Shown here piece by piece: positions 8,167 to 15,378 of a stretch of 38,581 bases of DNA (its first letter is position 1; each line of letters begins with the position of its first letter). The stretch is taken from the IMG/VR virus record IMGVR_UViG_3300010160_002247, positions 1 through 38,581 of that record, one strand, 5' to 3'. The notes under the pieces are model-generated. The model made no database searches. It was not told where the DNA came from and saw only the letters and a program-made list of their open reading frames with translations. Made by a program: the position numbers and the translations under genes. This stretch comes from a virus.

Positions 8167-8187
8167 TAATGTTACACAACGGTAACA
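8158..8187 (+). promoter_or_regulatory. Late-promoter octamer and small hairpin upstream of folE
   Basis: TATAAATA at 8158-8165 overlaps the stop of the small upstream gene. It is followed by an inverted repeat at 8170-8187 (TGTTAC, loop ACAACG, GTAACA) in the 60-base gap before folE. The octamer could give late folE expression and the hairpin would sit near the 5' end of that RNA. The stem is only 6 bp and the octamer is common by chance here, so both are tentative. I see no preQ1 riboswitch-like structure. Confidence 0.35.
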
Positions 8188-8226
8188 AATTTCAATTATC
8201 ATATCCGAGTTAGGAAGGATTCTAAA

Positions 8227-8913
8227 ATGTCATATAACAAAACAAAATGCGACCCCGAGTTGGGTCTTAAAGTTCACGAACATCTAGTTAAAGTAGGAGT
8301 TGAAACTCCTATTAAAGAGACTGGGCAAGTGATTGATCGTAAGGGCAAGATCGATGTAATCGAATCTTTATTTACAGATATCATGAAAACACTTGGGCTT
8401 GATCTTACAGATGATAGTCTAATTGACACGCCTAAGCGTGTTGCTAAGATGTATGTGAATGAAATCTTTTGGGGACTCGATTATGAGGCTTTCCCTAAAT
8501 GCACAACTGTTAATAACAAAATGCATTATAATGAAATGGTTGTAGAACGTAATGTTAATGTACAATCTAATTGTGAGCATCACTTCGTTGTAATTGATGG
8601 ATTGGCAACTGTAGCATATGTTCCTAAGCAACGAGTGTTGGGTCTAAGTAAAATTAATCGTATTGTTGAATATTTCAGCAAACGACCACAGATTCAAGAA
8701 CGCCTAACAGAACAAATTTTCCATACACTACAGTTTATTCTTGATACTGAAGATGTTGCTGTATTGATTGATGCACAACACTATTGTGTTAAATCTAGAG
8801 GTGTTGAAGATACAGGAAGTTCTACAGTCACCGTTCGCTTAGGTGGCGGATTTAAAAATCACCCAGAAGTAAGAAACGAGTTTTATCAGATTGCAAGACA
8901 AGGATGTAAATGA
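8227..8913 (+). CDS. folE: GTP cyclohydrolase I
   Basis: Makes dihydroneopterin triphosphate from GTP, the shared first step of folate and 7-deazaguanine synthesis. The 228-residue protein has a variable N-terminus (1-45), then IDTPKRVAKMYVNEIFWGL, the zinc-site CEHHF (C116, H119), LGLSKINRIVEYFSKRPQIQERLTEQI and HYCVKSRGV, whose C187 is the third zinc ligand. The catalytic set looks complete. AAGGA lies upstream of the ATG. The stop overlaps the next start (ATGA). Next to queE, queD and the DpdA-like gene it supplies precursor for a modified base. Confidence 0.96.
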   Translation: MSYNKTKCDPELGLKVHEHLVKVGVETPIKETGQVIDRKGKIDVIESLFTDIMKTLGLDLTDDSLIDTPKRVAKMYVNEIFWGLDYEAFPKCTTVNNKMHYNEMVVERNVNVQSNCEHHFVVIDGLATVAYVPKQRVLGLSKINRIVEYFSKRPQIQERLTEQIFHTLQFILDTEDVAVLIDAQHYCVKSRGVEDTGSSTVTVRLGGGFKNHPEVRNEFYQIARQGCK

Positions 8914-9419
8914 CAGTTAATGTAATGGTTGACTTGGAAACAATGTCAACAAGATCGCATGCAGCTATTTGTTCAATCGGTGCAGTAAAATTTGAAGGCA
9001 GTAAAATTATAGATACATTTTACTGCACCGTTGACCTTGCTAGCTGTAAAGAAGCCGGGTTACATATTTCCAAGGATACTGTTGAATGGTGGTCTAAACA
9101 AAATAAAGAAGCATTGCGAGAATTAACTAAAAATAATATCTCATTACAAGAAGCTCTTGATAAATTTGAGTTATGGTTTGGCCCTAAGAGTTTACCTATT
9201 TGGGGCAACGGTGCAGTATTTGACAATACTATTTTAGGCAATGCGTATTTTATTACAGGCAGAGAACCGCCTTGGAAATGCTGGGATGATAGATGTTATC
9301 GTACCGCTAAAGCAATGTTTAATTGGATTCCGACAGACGATCGCCAAGGCACCTACCATAACGCATTAGATGATGCTATGCATCAGACAAAACACCTAAT
9401 TAAAATTCTTGGGGATTAA
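8910..9419 (+). CDS. DnaQ-like (DEDD) 3'-5' exonuclease
   Basis: The 169 residues form a single RNase-H-fold exonuclease domain. D8 and E10 (MVDLETM) are ExoI, D105 (GNGAVFDNTIL) is ExoII, and H150 with D154/D155 (YHNALDDA) give a DEDDh-type ExoIII. The SIGAVKFEG strand after ExoI and the EWWSKQNKEA segment resemble the exodeoxyribonuclease VIII-like group common in phages. It overlaps the folE stop by 4 bases and is followed without a gap by a small gene. It could act on RNA or single-stranded DNA. Its place inside the base-modification operon may be only positional. Confidence 0.88.
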   Translation: MTVNVMVDLETMSTRSHAAICSIGAVKFEGSKIIDTFYCTVDLASCKEAGLHISKDTVEWWSKQNKEALRELTKNNISLQEALDKFELWFGPKSLPIWGNGAVFDNTILGNAYFITGREPPWKCWDDRCYRTAKAMFNWIPTDDRQGTYHNALDDAMHQTKHLIKILGD

Positions 9420-9602
9420 ATGACAAATGTCCAGCAACGAATGGAAGAATTGATTAGACCAATCGATCAACAAATTTATATGTGCGACGATAGGCGAGAT
9501 TTATTAATGTTTAATTGCGCAATGTTACAACGAGTTAAAGAAGTATTTGATTTGTTAGTGGGTGAAGAAGGTCGCAAGAATATGTTTAAAGATTTAGTAT
9601 GA
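9420..9602 (+). CDS. Small helical protein, unknown
   Basis: A 60-residue, probably all-helical protein (MEELIRPIDQQIYMCDDRRD, then LMFNCAMLQRVKEVFDLLVG). It starts directly after the exonuclease stop and overlaps the next gene by 4 bases. Small helical proteins of this kind are frequent in T4-like phages. No function can be assigned, and coding status rests on tight packing and ordinary codon use. Confidence 0.65.
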   Translation: MTNVQQRMEELIRPIDQQIYMCDDRRDLLMFNCAMLQRVKEVFDLLVGEEGRKNMFKDLV

Positions 9603-10960
9603 AAACTTATAAAAAGAGAATTGCATTTTGTATTAGTGATCAGCATCTAGTGCCTCACGGTGGTATTGGGCAATTTGCCAAAGGGTTTGTTGAGATGGCA
9701 AATAAAATTAACTGGAAGGTTGATATTATTACAGACAAACCCACAACAAATGACTTTGCCAAATTAGTTGAATCATTAGGTGCAAATTTAATTGCACCCA
9801 AAAATGCTTTGTCATATAAAAATCATACCGGCACCTTTGCATTTACTGATTCAATTAACTTTGAAAAGATGATTAACTTTCGTGATGCTGTTATGAATGC
9901 GTTTCATACTAACATTTATGACATGGTTGTCTGCAACTCTTTAGAAGCAATGCCTGCAGTATTAAGTTTTGATCTTAATAATTACATCCCCGTAGTTCTT
10001 TACACGCATGAAGAAAGTATGGTATTCCGTGATACGAGAAAATTTAAAGGTGTGTTTTTAGAGAGTTGTAATGAATTCTTTAATAATTTAATGACAGTTG
10101 AAAGTTGTCATATTGGCACACAATCTGCACGAAATGTTTCTGAAATTAAGAACAATGGCGGAGTAAATGTAGAGCATTTGAGTATGCCTATGTCTGAAAG
10201 AGAATTACTCACAAGCAATTATGCAGAACGAAAAGGTGTCTTGTATATTGGTCGTTGGGAAGATCGCAAAAATCCAGAAGCATTTTTAAAAGTAATTAAA
10301 GAGACTGGATTGCCTGCAAAGATTATGACGAATGTAAACGGCAAAAAGAAATTTGAAGCTCGTCTTGCAGAACTCGGCATAACAGATTATGAGATTAAAG
10401 CTAGCATTGTTGGCAAAGAAAAAGTTGACTTTATTAAATCTGCAAAGGTACACTTTAATCCGTCTCTAAGAGAAAATTACCCGTTCACATTTTTTGAATG
10501 TCTTGGACATATGCCTTGTATTGTTATTGACAAATCTGAATGGGTAACTAATTTTGATAACAAATATTATATTCGTTTGCCCCTAAATGAGGTTGCTGAA
10601 GTATTAAAAAATGAATATAATGCTGATCGAAAACAACGCAACCATGATGCGTTACAGTATGTAAAACATTTGGATTTTCAAACATCTGATAGATGGAAAA
10701 AGTTCCTTTCAGGATACAAACAAACATCTTTAGCAAGATCAGACTCCGCAAAAATTAATGATTATTCTGAAATCAAATATGCAGACTTTATTAAAATCCT
10801 AAATAGGACACAATTAGCTATAGATGATGTCAAAAGTATATTGACAAATAAGTCTAAATATAATATAATCTATACAGACAACGACACATATTTATCTAAA
10901 GATCCAAATTTTATACCAAAAGAAGAAGCAACTTCTTCATTAGAAAGCCTGTTTGCATGA
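9599..10960 (+). CDS. GT-B glycosyltransferase with clamp-binding-like C-terminus
   Basis: Retaining GT-B glycosyltransferase of the GT4 type, 453 residues. The N-terminal Rossmann half has GGIGQFAKGF at 21-30. The C-terminal half has VLYIGRWEDRKNPEAFLKV (about 217-235) and the donor-site region FNPSLRENYPFTFFECLG (about 286-303), where a Glu pair is expected in GT4 enzymes. After residue 370 comes an extension ending in EEATSSLESLFA. The last residues, SLESLFA, match the end of the adjacent DpdA-like protein (SLEDLFA) and resemble the clamp-binding C-terminus of T4 gp43 (SLDFLFG). T4 alpha-glucosyltransferase is reported to interact with the gp45 clamp, so this enzyme may glycosylate DNA at the fork (inference). 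A surface-glycan role is the alternative. Confidence 0.87.
   Translation: MKTYKKRIAFCISDQHLVPHGGIGQFAKGFVEMANKINWKVDIITDKPTTNDFAKLVESLGANLIAPKNALSYKNHTGTFAFTDSINFEKMINFRDAVMNAFHTNIYDMVVCNSLEAMPAVLSFDLNNYIPVVLYTHEESMVFRDTRKFKGVFLESCNEFFNNLMTVESCHIGTQSARNVSEIKNNGGVNVEHLSMPMSERELLTSNYAERKGVLYIGRWEDRKNPEAFLKVIKETGLPAKIMTNVNGKKKFEARLAELGITDYEIKASIVGKEKVDFIKSAKVHFNPSLRENYPFTFFECLGHMPCIVIDKSEWVTNFDNKYYIRLPLNEVAEVLKNEYNADRKQRNHDALQYVKHLDFQTSDRWKKFLSGYKQTSLARSDSAKINDYSEIKYADFIKILNRTQLAIDDVKSILTNKSKYNIIYTDNDTYLSKDPNFIPKEEATSSLESLFA
10841..10869 (+). promoter_or_regulatory. Perfect sigma70-type promoter before the dpdA-like gene
   Basis: TTGACA (10841-10846), a 17-base spacer and TATAAT (10864-10869), inside the 3' end of the glycosyltransferase gene and 87 bases before the dpdA-like start. 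A second overlapping TATAAT begins at 10859. The location suits separate transcription of the transglycosylase. Confidence 0.7.
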
Positions 10961-12243
10961 GAACATATGAATACGTAATTTCTGGCCCAGCATATTTACG
11001 CTTGGGCGCAGAACAATGTAATGACCCTATAGTATTAGAAATGATGCTCGACATGATTGCTCGAGTTTGCCACAATCAAAATAACCATACATTCTCACTA
11101 TTGTATAATGGGTTTACTGAAAAGAACTTTGGCTCTAAATTACAAAAGTTTCGCCCTTCAATTAATAACATTCATGCTGACTCTGGTGGTTTGCAGATTA
11201 TTACTCGTGGGTTGAAAAATACTTCAGATGTAAGAGAAAAAGTTTATTTGAATCAGGCCACATATGCCGATATTGGCATGTCTTTTGACGAGATTCCTGT
11301 TAAGACAACTTCTACAAGCGGTGTATCATCTAAGATTGATACTAAGCGTAGATATGCAGATATGGATAATTTTGACGATTATGCAAGACAAACGGGTCGA
11401 AATGTAAAAGCGCAAATTGAAACATTCGATAAGATGGGTAGCAAATGTAGACCATTTGTTATTATGCAAGGATCGTCTCAAGAATCATATTCACGCTGGG
11501 CAAAATTAGCACTTGAAGAAATTACTCCGGCATTGCATCATCGTATTGGTGGTCTTGCTATGGGATCAGCTGCTCTAGGTATGGGTCAGCTTGAAGACGT
11601 TAAACGAGCATTCTATGTTACACAGATGCCATACACAAGACCATTTCATTTACACGTATTGGGTGTAGGCGCACTACGTCGTATTCTTCCTTATATTTGT
11701 TTCAGTCAATCTGGTTTGTATGAAGGCATTGATATCTCATATGACTCGACAACACATTCTATGTCATTGGATAATGGATTGTTTTATTTTTCATTCGCTA
11801 AAAAAGCTGCAGGCTCACCATATGGCGGAACCTCTGTAAAAATGGGTAGAGAATATTCTAACATTTATAGAACAGTTACTAAAGAAATTAATACAGTGTG
11901 TGGAACAAATTATACCCCTGAAGAATATCATATCTTAATGAATAGAGGTGTAGGTGTTCATTTAGACGCAGGTGGACAATTTGTAGATATTATGCGAGCA
12001 CGTCTTGCTTTTATTTTAACAAACGTACACAATTTTACTCACGATGTAAATGCTTTAACAGAATCTAAAGAATTGTTTTTAAAGTTCTGCAGAGAAAAAG
12101 ATTGCGAGAATGAATATGCTACATTATTTGATGTTAAGACGCTTGCTGATTTTGAGCATTGGGAAAAAGATGTAGGCAAACATATGGATTCCGAACCAGT
12201 TAACACACAACCACCAGTTTCACTTGAGGATTTATTTGCATGA
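10957..12243 (+). CDS. dpdA: DpdA-like 7-deazaguanine DNA transglycosylase (TGT paralogue)
   Basis: A 428-residue member of the tRNA-guanine transglycosylase superfamily. In phages with queE/folE/queD, such DpdA proteins swap guanine in DNA for a 7-deazaguanine. Visible TGT features are HADSGGLQ (73-80, with D75 matching the TGT catalytic Asp), IGGLAMGS (197-204), HVLGVG (233-238) and GIDISYDSTTH (257-267), where D263 is the likely nucleophile. The CxCxxC..H zinc site of bacterial TGT is absent, which argues against ordinary Tgt. The C-terminus is a short flexible linker (NTQPP) followed by SLEDLFA, a probable sliding-clamp peptide. It overlaps the upstream glycosyltransferase by 4 bases. The inserted base cannot be read from sequence; no queC or gat-queC is in this window. 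Confidence 0.85.
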   Translation: MRTYEYVISGPAYLRLGAEQCNDPIVLEMMLDMIARVCHNQNNHTFSLLYNGFTEKNFGSKLQKFRPSINNIHADSGGLQIITRGLKNTSDVREKVYLNQATYADIGMSFDEIPVKTTSTSGVSSKIDTKRRYADMDNFDDYARQTGRNVKAQIETFDKMGSKCRPFVIMQGSSQESYSRWAKLALEEITPALHHRIGGLAMGSAALGMGQLEDVKRAFYVTQMPYTRPFHLHVLGVGALRRILPYICFSQSGLYEGIDISYDSTTHSMSLDNGLFYFSFAKKAAGSPYGGTSVKMGREYSNIYRTVTKEINTVCGTNYTPEEYHILMNRGVGVHLDAGGQFVDIMRARLAFILTNVHNFTHDVNALTESKELFLKFCREKDCENEYATLFDVKTLADFEHWEKDVGKHMDSEPVNTQPPVSLEDLFA

Positions 12244-12692
12244 CCGATATTATTTCAGACGATCCAGTATTTTTTACAGACACAATTATACACAGTAAAT
12301 TAATTAAAAAGAAAAGTTCTATTTGGGTTACCTTTCGTAAAGAAGGTATTCATAAATATCCCCAAGCTGCAACTGATCCTAAATTAGCAACAGGCGATTG
12401 GCTAGATGTTTCATTCTTAGGAACACCGCATAGACACATTTTTCATTTCCGAGTAGAGATGGAAGTATTTCATGATGATCGAGATGTAGAATTTATTCAG
12501 GCAAAACGCATTATGGAAAAGTGGTATTCAGATGGCACTTTACATTTAGATTATAAGTCATGCGAAATGATGGCATGCGATCTTTATGATAAATGCGCGC
12601 AAAAATGGCCTGATAGAGATTATACTATTGAAGTATCAGAAGATGGTGAAAACGGTTGTAGAATTAGTTTTGAGAGGATAGCAGGTGAGTAA
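12240..12692 (+). CDS. Unknown 150-residue protein after dpdA
   Basis: Starts on an ATGA overlap with dpdA. It has a SSIWVTFRKEGIHKYPQA segment, then FLGTPHRHIFHFRVEMEVFHDDRDVEFI near 60-88, with closely spaced His residues (HRHIFHF) and an HDDRD acidic patch. The C-terminal half is helical with three Cys (CEMMACDLYDKC). The pattern looks conserved and globular. I recall similar phage proteins but no function, and the His/Asp cluster hints at metal binding without matching a known site. The tight link to dpdA makes a role in modification or in reading modified DNA possible but unproven. Confidence 0.75.
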   Translation: MTDIISDDPVFFTDTIIHSKLIKKKSSIWVTFRKEGIHKYPQAATDPKLATGDWLDVSFLGTPHRHIFHFRVEMEVFHDDRDVEFIQAKRIMEKWYSDGTLHLDYKSCEMMACDLYDKCAQKWPDRDYTIEVSEDGENGCRISFERIAGE

Positions 12693-13854
12693 ATTATATT
12701 ATATGGGTTTAGAACCCTATGAAGGTCGTTATACTTTACAATTACAACAATGGAGCGAAGCTGCATTTAAACGCAGAGGCATTGATTATGAAGTAATTCA
12801 TGGCAATATTTTAGATGACTCTAAGGCAATTGTTACAGGTCAAGTACTTGATGCGCATGGGCGTAGTTATTATTCTCTGACACAAATGGCTAATCTTATT
12901 AAGAAGATGAAAGCTGGTGAAATTACTTGGCAAGATACAATCTTTTTTGAAGATATGTTTACTCCCGGAATTGAGGCATTGCCCTATATTATGGATCAAG
13001 TAAGTTTTGAGTATCAACCTCGAATCTTTGTACGTTGTCTTGCACAGACAATTGACCCGGATGATTTTGTTCATGTATGGGATATGCAAAAGTGGATGGG
13101 GTTGTATGAGAAGATGACAGATCAATTTGTTACGGGTGTACTTGCATCTAACGAAGAGATGGTTGCTCATATGAAAATTGCAGGATGGGAAGCACCAACC
13201 TTTAATATCTCTGGGCTTGCATTTGATAAAGATGAAGTTCGTGGTCGTGTAGCAACTCGTATTCCATTTAATGAGCGTAAACTTCGTGTAGTATTTGCTG
13301 CAAGATTCGATCAAGAAAAACAACCTGATTTCTTTATGGATTTAATTGAAAGATATCATACAATTAATCCCAATGTGGAATTTGCTGTTTTATCGGGCGG
13401 CCCTTTACGTAGTAATAACGAAAAGTATTTGACTCGCGCACGCGCATTGGAAAAGACTCATAATTTTAAAATATATGAGAATCTTAAGAAGAATGAATAC
13501 TATGAATTGCTAGGTGATTCCCGAGTATTGTTTAATTGTGCATTGCAGGATTGGGTAAGTAATACTGCATCAGAAGCAGATGCACTTGGTACAAATTGTT
13601 TGTATCCTGCATATAGATCATTCCCAGAAACATTTGCCAATGATCGTGAATGTCTCTATATCCCATGGTCACAAGATGATGCAGTATTTAAATTAAATAC
13701 ATTGTTGTTTCAAGAGCGAGCAAATTTAGGTAAATTGTCTGATTGGACAGCTGGTACTATTGATCGTTGCTTAGATATTATGTTTGAAGATAATTCTAAA
13801 TGGTATCGTAGCGGTAAGGATTACAGAGATTATGTTCCAGCAGCCAAGTACTAA
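12685..13854 (+). CDS. Second GT-B-type glycosyltransferase of the modification module
   Basis: The 389-residue product begins at GTG 12685, supported by GAGAGG 7 bases upstream; the next ATG is 12703. N-terminal half: YYMGLEPYEGRYTLQLQQW, then EDMFTPGIEALPYIMDQ. C-terminal half: a classic GT-B segment RKLRVVFAARFDQEKQPDFF, then NVEFAVLSGGPLRSN and NCALQDWVSNTASEADALGTN, equivalent to the donor-binding E-x7-E region. There is no signal peptide or membrane segment, so it is cytosolic. It lies between the DpdA-associated gene and a GalE-like epimerase that could supply its UDP-sugar. DNA, tRNA or a soluble acceptor are all possible. Unlike the other GT here, it lacks the SLExLFA tail (ends VPAAKY). 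Confidence 0.8.
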   Translation: MSKLYYMGLEPYEGRYTLQLQQWSEAAFKRRGIDYEVIHGNILDDSKAIVTGQVLDAHGRSYYSLTQMANLIKKMKAGEITWQDTIFFEDMFTPGIEALPYIMDQVSFEYQPRIFVRCLAQTIDPDDFVHVWDMQKWMGLYEKMTDQFVTGVLASNEEMVAHMKIAGWEAPTFNISGLAFDKDEVRGRVATRIPFNERKLRVVFAARFDQEKQPDFFMDLIERYHTINPNVEFAVLSGGPLRSNNEKYLTRARALEKTHNFKIYENLKKNEYYELLGDSRVLFNCALQDWVSNTASEADALGTNCLYPAYRSFPETFANDRECLYIPWSQDDAVFKLNTLLFQERANLGKLSDWTAGTIDRCLDIMFEDNSKWYRSGKDYRDYVPAAKY

Positions 13855-14854
13855 ATTAGTTGTAGTCACAGGTTCTGCCGGATATATTGGCGGCCAGACA
13901 TGCATTGAATTAAAGAAAAAAGGTTATGAAGTTATTGGTATTGATAACAGACATAACGAACATCTTGATGCATTTCAAGATGAATATCTTCAGTGCGATT
14001 TTACAGATATGGAAGCATTTAGTCTGTATAAAAAGGTTTATCCTATAGCAATTATTCATTGTGCAGGAACAAGTCTTGTTGGTCCTAGTATGAAAAATCC
14101 TGGACAATATTTTCATAATAATGTATCTAAAACAAATTTACTTTTAGATTTTGTAGCAAAGCATATTCCAAAAACTAAAATTATTTTTAGTAGTAGCGCA
14201 TCTGTATATGGTGAACCCAGGAACAAAACTCCTTTGAGAGAAAACGATAAAGTTGATCCTATCTCTCCATACGGCGAATCAAAATTAATGGTTGAACATT
14301 TGTTAGAATGGTATCATAGATGCCATAATATAAATTATACAGCATTTAGATATTTTAATGCTTGCGGCGCGGATGAAGATGGACATCACGGCCAAGAACC
14401 CGGTGCAACTCATATCTTTGCTAAACTATTTGAAGCAGTTAAAAACAAAACTGAATTCACTTTAAATGGTGCAGACTATAACACACCCGACGGAACTTGT
14501 ATTAGAGATTATATTCATGTTCAAGATATTGCACTTGCACACATAAAAGCTATTGACAAATCTAATCAAGGCATATATAATTTAGGGATGCTTCAGGGCC
14601 ATTCTAATCTTCAAATTCAGTTATTAGTTGAAAAACTTACTAATACTGAAATTGTTACATTTATTAACAGACGACGCGAAGGTGATCCTCCATCGTTAGT
14701 TGCTGATAGTACAATGTTTAAACGCATTGCTGGTTGGACACCCAATTATAATATGGATGATATTTTAGAATCATTAAATAAATGGTACAACTCCCAGACA
14801 TATGATGCTTTAACAAAACAGCGGTCTTACTCGAACATTCACCCCGCTTTATAA
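13832..14854 (+). CDS. galE: UDP-glucose 4-epimerase-like (GalE) sugar epimerase
   Basis: Extended short-chain dehydrogenase of 340 residues. It has the NAD-binding VVTGSAGYIGG (12-21), FSSSASVYGEP with the catalytic Ser near 122, and SPYGESK with Y147 and K151. The order of blocks (RYFNACGAD, then GTCIRDYIHVQDIALAH and YNLG) is that of bacterial GalE, which interconverts UDP-glucose and UDP-galactose or their N-acetyl forms. The frame is open upstream to 13784, but ATG 13832 matches the family start and overlaps the previous gene by 23 bases. Its place before queD, amid modification genes, suggests donor supply for the two nearby GTs. An internal consensus promoter lies at 14553. Confidence 0.9.
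   Translation: MFQQPSTKLVVVTGSAGYIGGQTCIELKKKGYEVIGIDNRHNEHLDAFQDEYLQCDFTDMEAFSLYKKVYPIAIIHCAGTSLVGPSMKNPGQYFHNNVSKTNLLLDFVAKHIPKTKIIFSSSASVYGEPRNKTPLRENDKVDPISPYGESKLMVEHLLEWYHRCHNINYTAFRYFNACGADEDGHHGQEPGATHIFAKLFEAVKNKTEFTLNGADYNTPDGTCIRDYIHVQDIALAHIKAIDKSNQGIYNLGMLQGHSNLQIQLLVEKLTNTEIVTFINRRREGDPPSLVADSTMFKRIAGWTPNYNMDDILESLNKWYNSQTYDALTKQRSYSNIHPAL
14553..14581 (+). promoter_or_regulatory. Perfect sigma70-type promoter inside galE
   Basis: TTGACA (14553-14558), a 17-base spacer and TATAAT (14576-14581). It reads in frame over Ile-Asp-Lys ... Tyr-Asn codons and lies 311 bases upstream of queD, towards queD-47-46. Exact 12-of-12 match; untested. Confidence 0.6.
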
Positions 14855-14892
14855 ATTCTGCATGTCGTCAAACTTACTTAAAGAGGCAAGAG

Positions 14893-15375
14893 ATGGCAAA
14901 TAAAAAATTCTTCTCAACAAAAACATATAGACAAATAGGTCCCGTAGCTTATAGACAATGGCGTGCGGATTCTCATTGTAATTTAATTCATGGTTATGCT
15001 ATGAGTTTTCACTTTGAATTTGAAGCAGATACATTGGATGCCCGTAATTGGGTAACTGATTTCGGTGGGTTACGACCACTTAAAGACAAGCTAGAAGAAT
15101 GGTTTGACCACACTCTACTAGTTGCACAAGATGATCCAATGCGCGAACATCTATTGGAATTGGGTAGATTAAAACTAGCTAAGATTACAGAAGTAGAACG
15201 TACAGGATGTGAGGGGTTATCCGACTTCTTATATGAATATATTAACACAATCTTTTTACCTAATTGCGGTAGCGAAGAAGCTAAGCGAGTTTGGTGCTGC
15301 CGAGTAGAAGTTCGCGAGACTGATTCTAATATGGCAGGCCGTTCTGGTCATAGAGAAGACAACGAATTTAATTAA
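14893..15375 (+). CDS. queD: QueD-like 6-carboxytetrahydropterin synthase
   Basis: Turns dihydroneopterin triphosphate (the FolE product) into 6-carboxytetrahydropterin, the QueE substrate. The 160-residue protein fits the 6-pyruvoyl-tetrahydropterin synthase fold: ADSHCNLIHGYAMSFHFEF at 25-43, then WVTDFGGLRPLKDKLEEWFDH and VEVRETD near the end with the expected Glu. In canonical QueD the motif is C-x3-HGH, giving zinc ligands. Here the second His of HGH is Tyr35 and the upstream His (H28) is directly next to C29. I recall this HCxxxHGYA variant from other phages and marine bacteria. Preceded by AGAGG. It completes a folE-queD-queE route to CDG. Confidence 0.87.
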   Translation: MANKKFFSTKTYRQIGPVAYRQWRADSHCNLIHGYAMSFHFEFEADTLDARNWVTDFGGLRPLKDKLEEWFDHTLLVAQDDPMREHLLELGRLKLAKITEVERTGCEGLSDFLYEYINTIFLPNCGSEEAKRVWCCRVEVRETDSNMAGRSGHREDNEFN

Positions 15376-15378
15376 TAC

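Noticed and set aside
8166-8226. preQ1 riboswitch upstream of folE
   Set aside because: Only a 6-bp hairpin is present. I could not find the compact pseudoknot pattern with an A-rich tail pairing into the loop and overlapping the ribosome site.
12811-13323. Long antisense open frame of 170 codons (- strand) inside the second GT-B gene
   Set aside because: It lies opposite a clear GT-B gene, has Cys/His/Ile-rich shadow composition and no ribosome site. Other antisense frames in the window look the same.
14850-14857. TATAAATT before queD as a late promoter
   Set aside because: One mismatch at the conserved last position and overlap with the galE stop. A better sigma70-type promoter lies inside galE. 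The similar octamer at 7080 is treated the same way.
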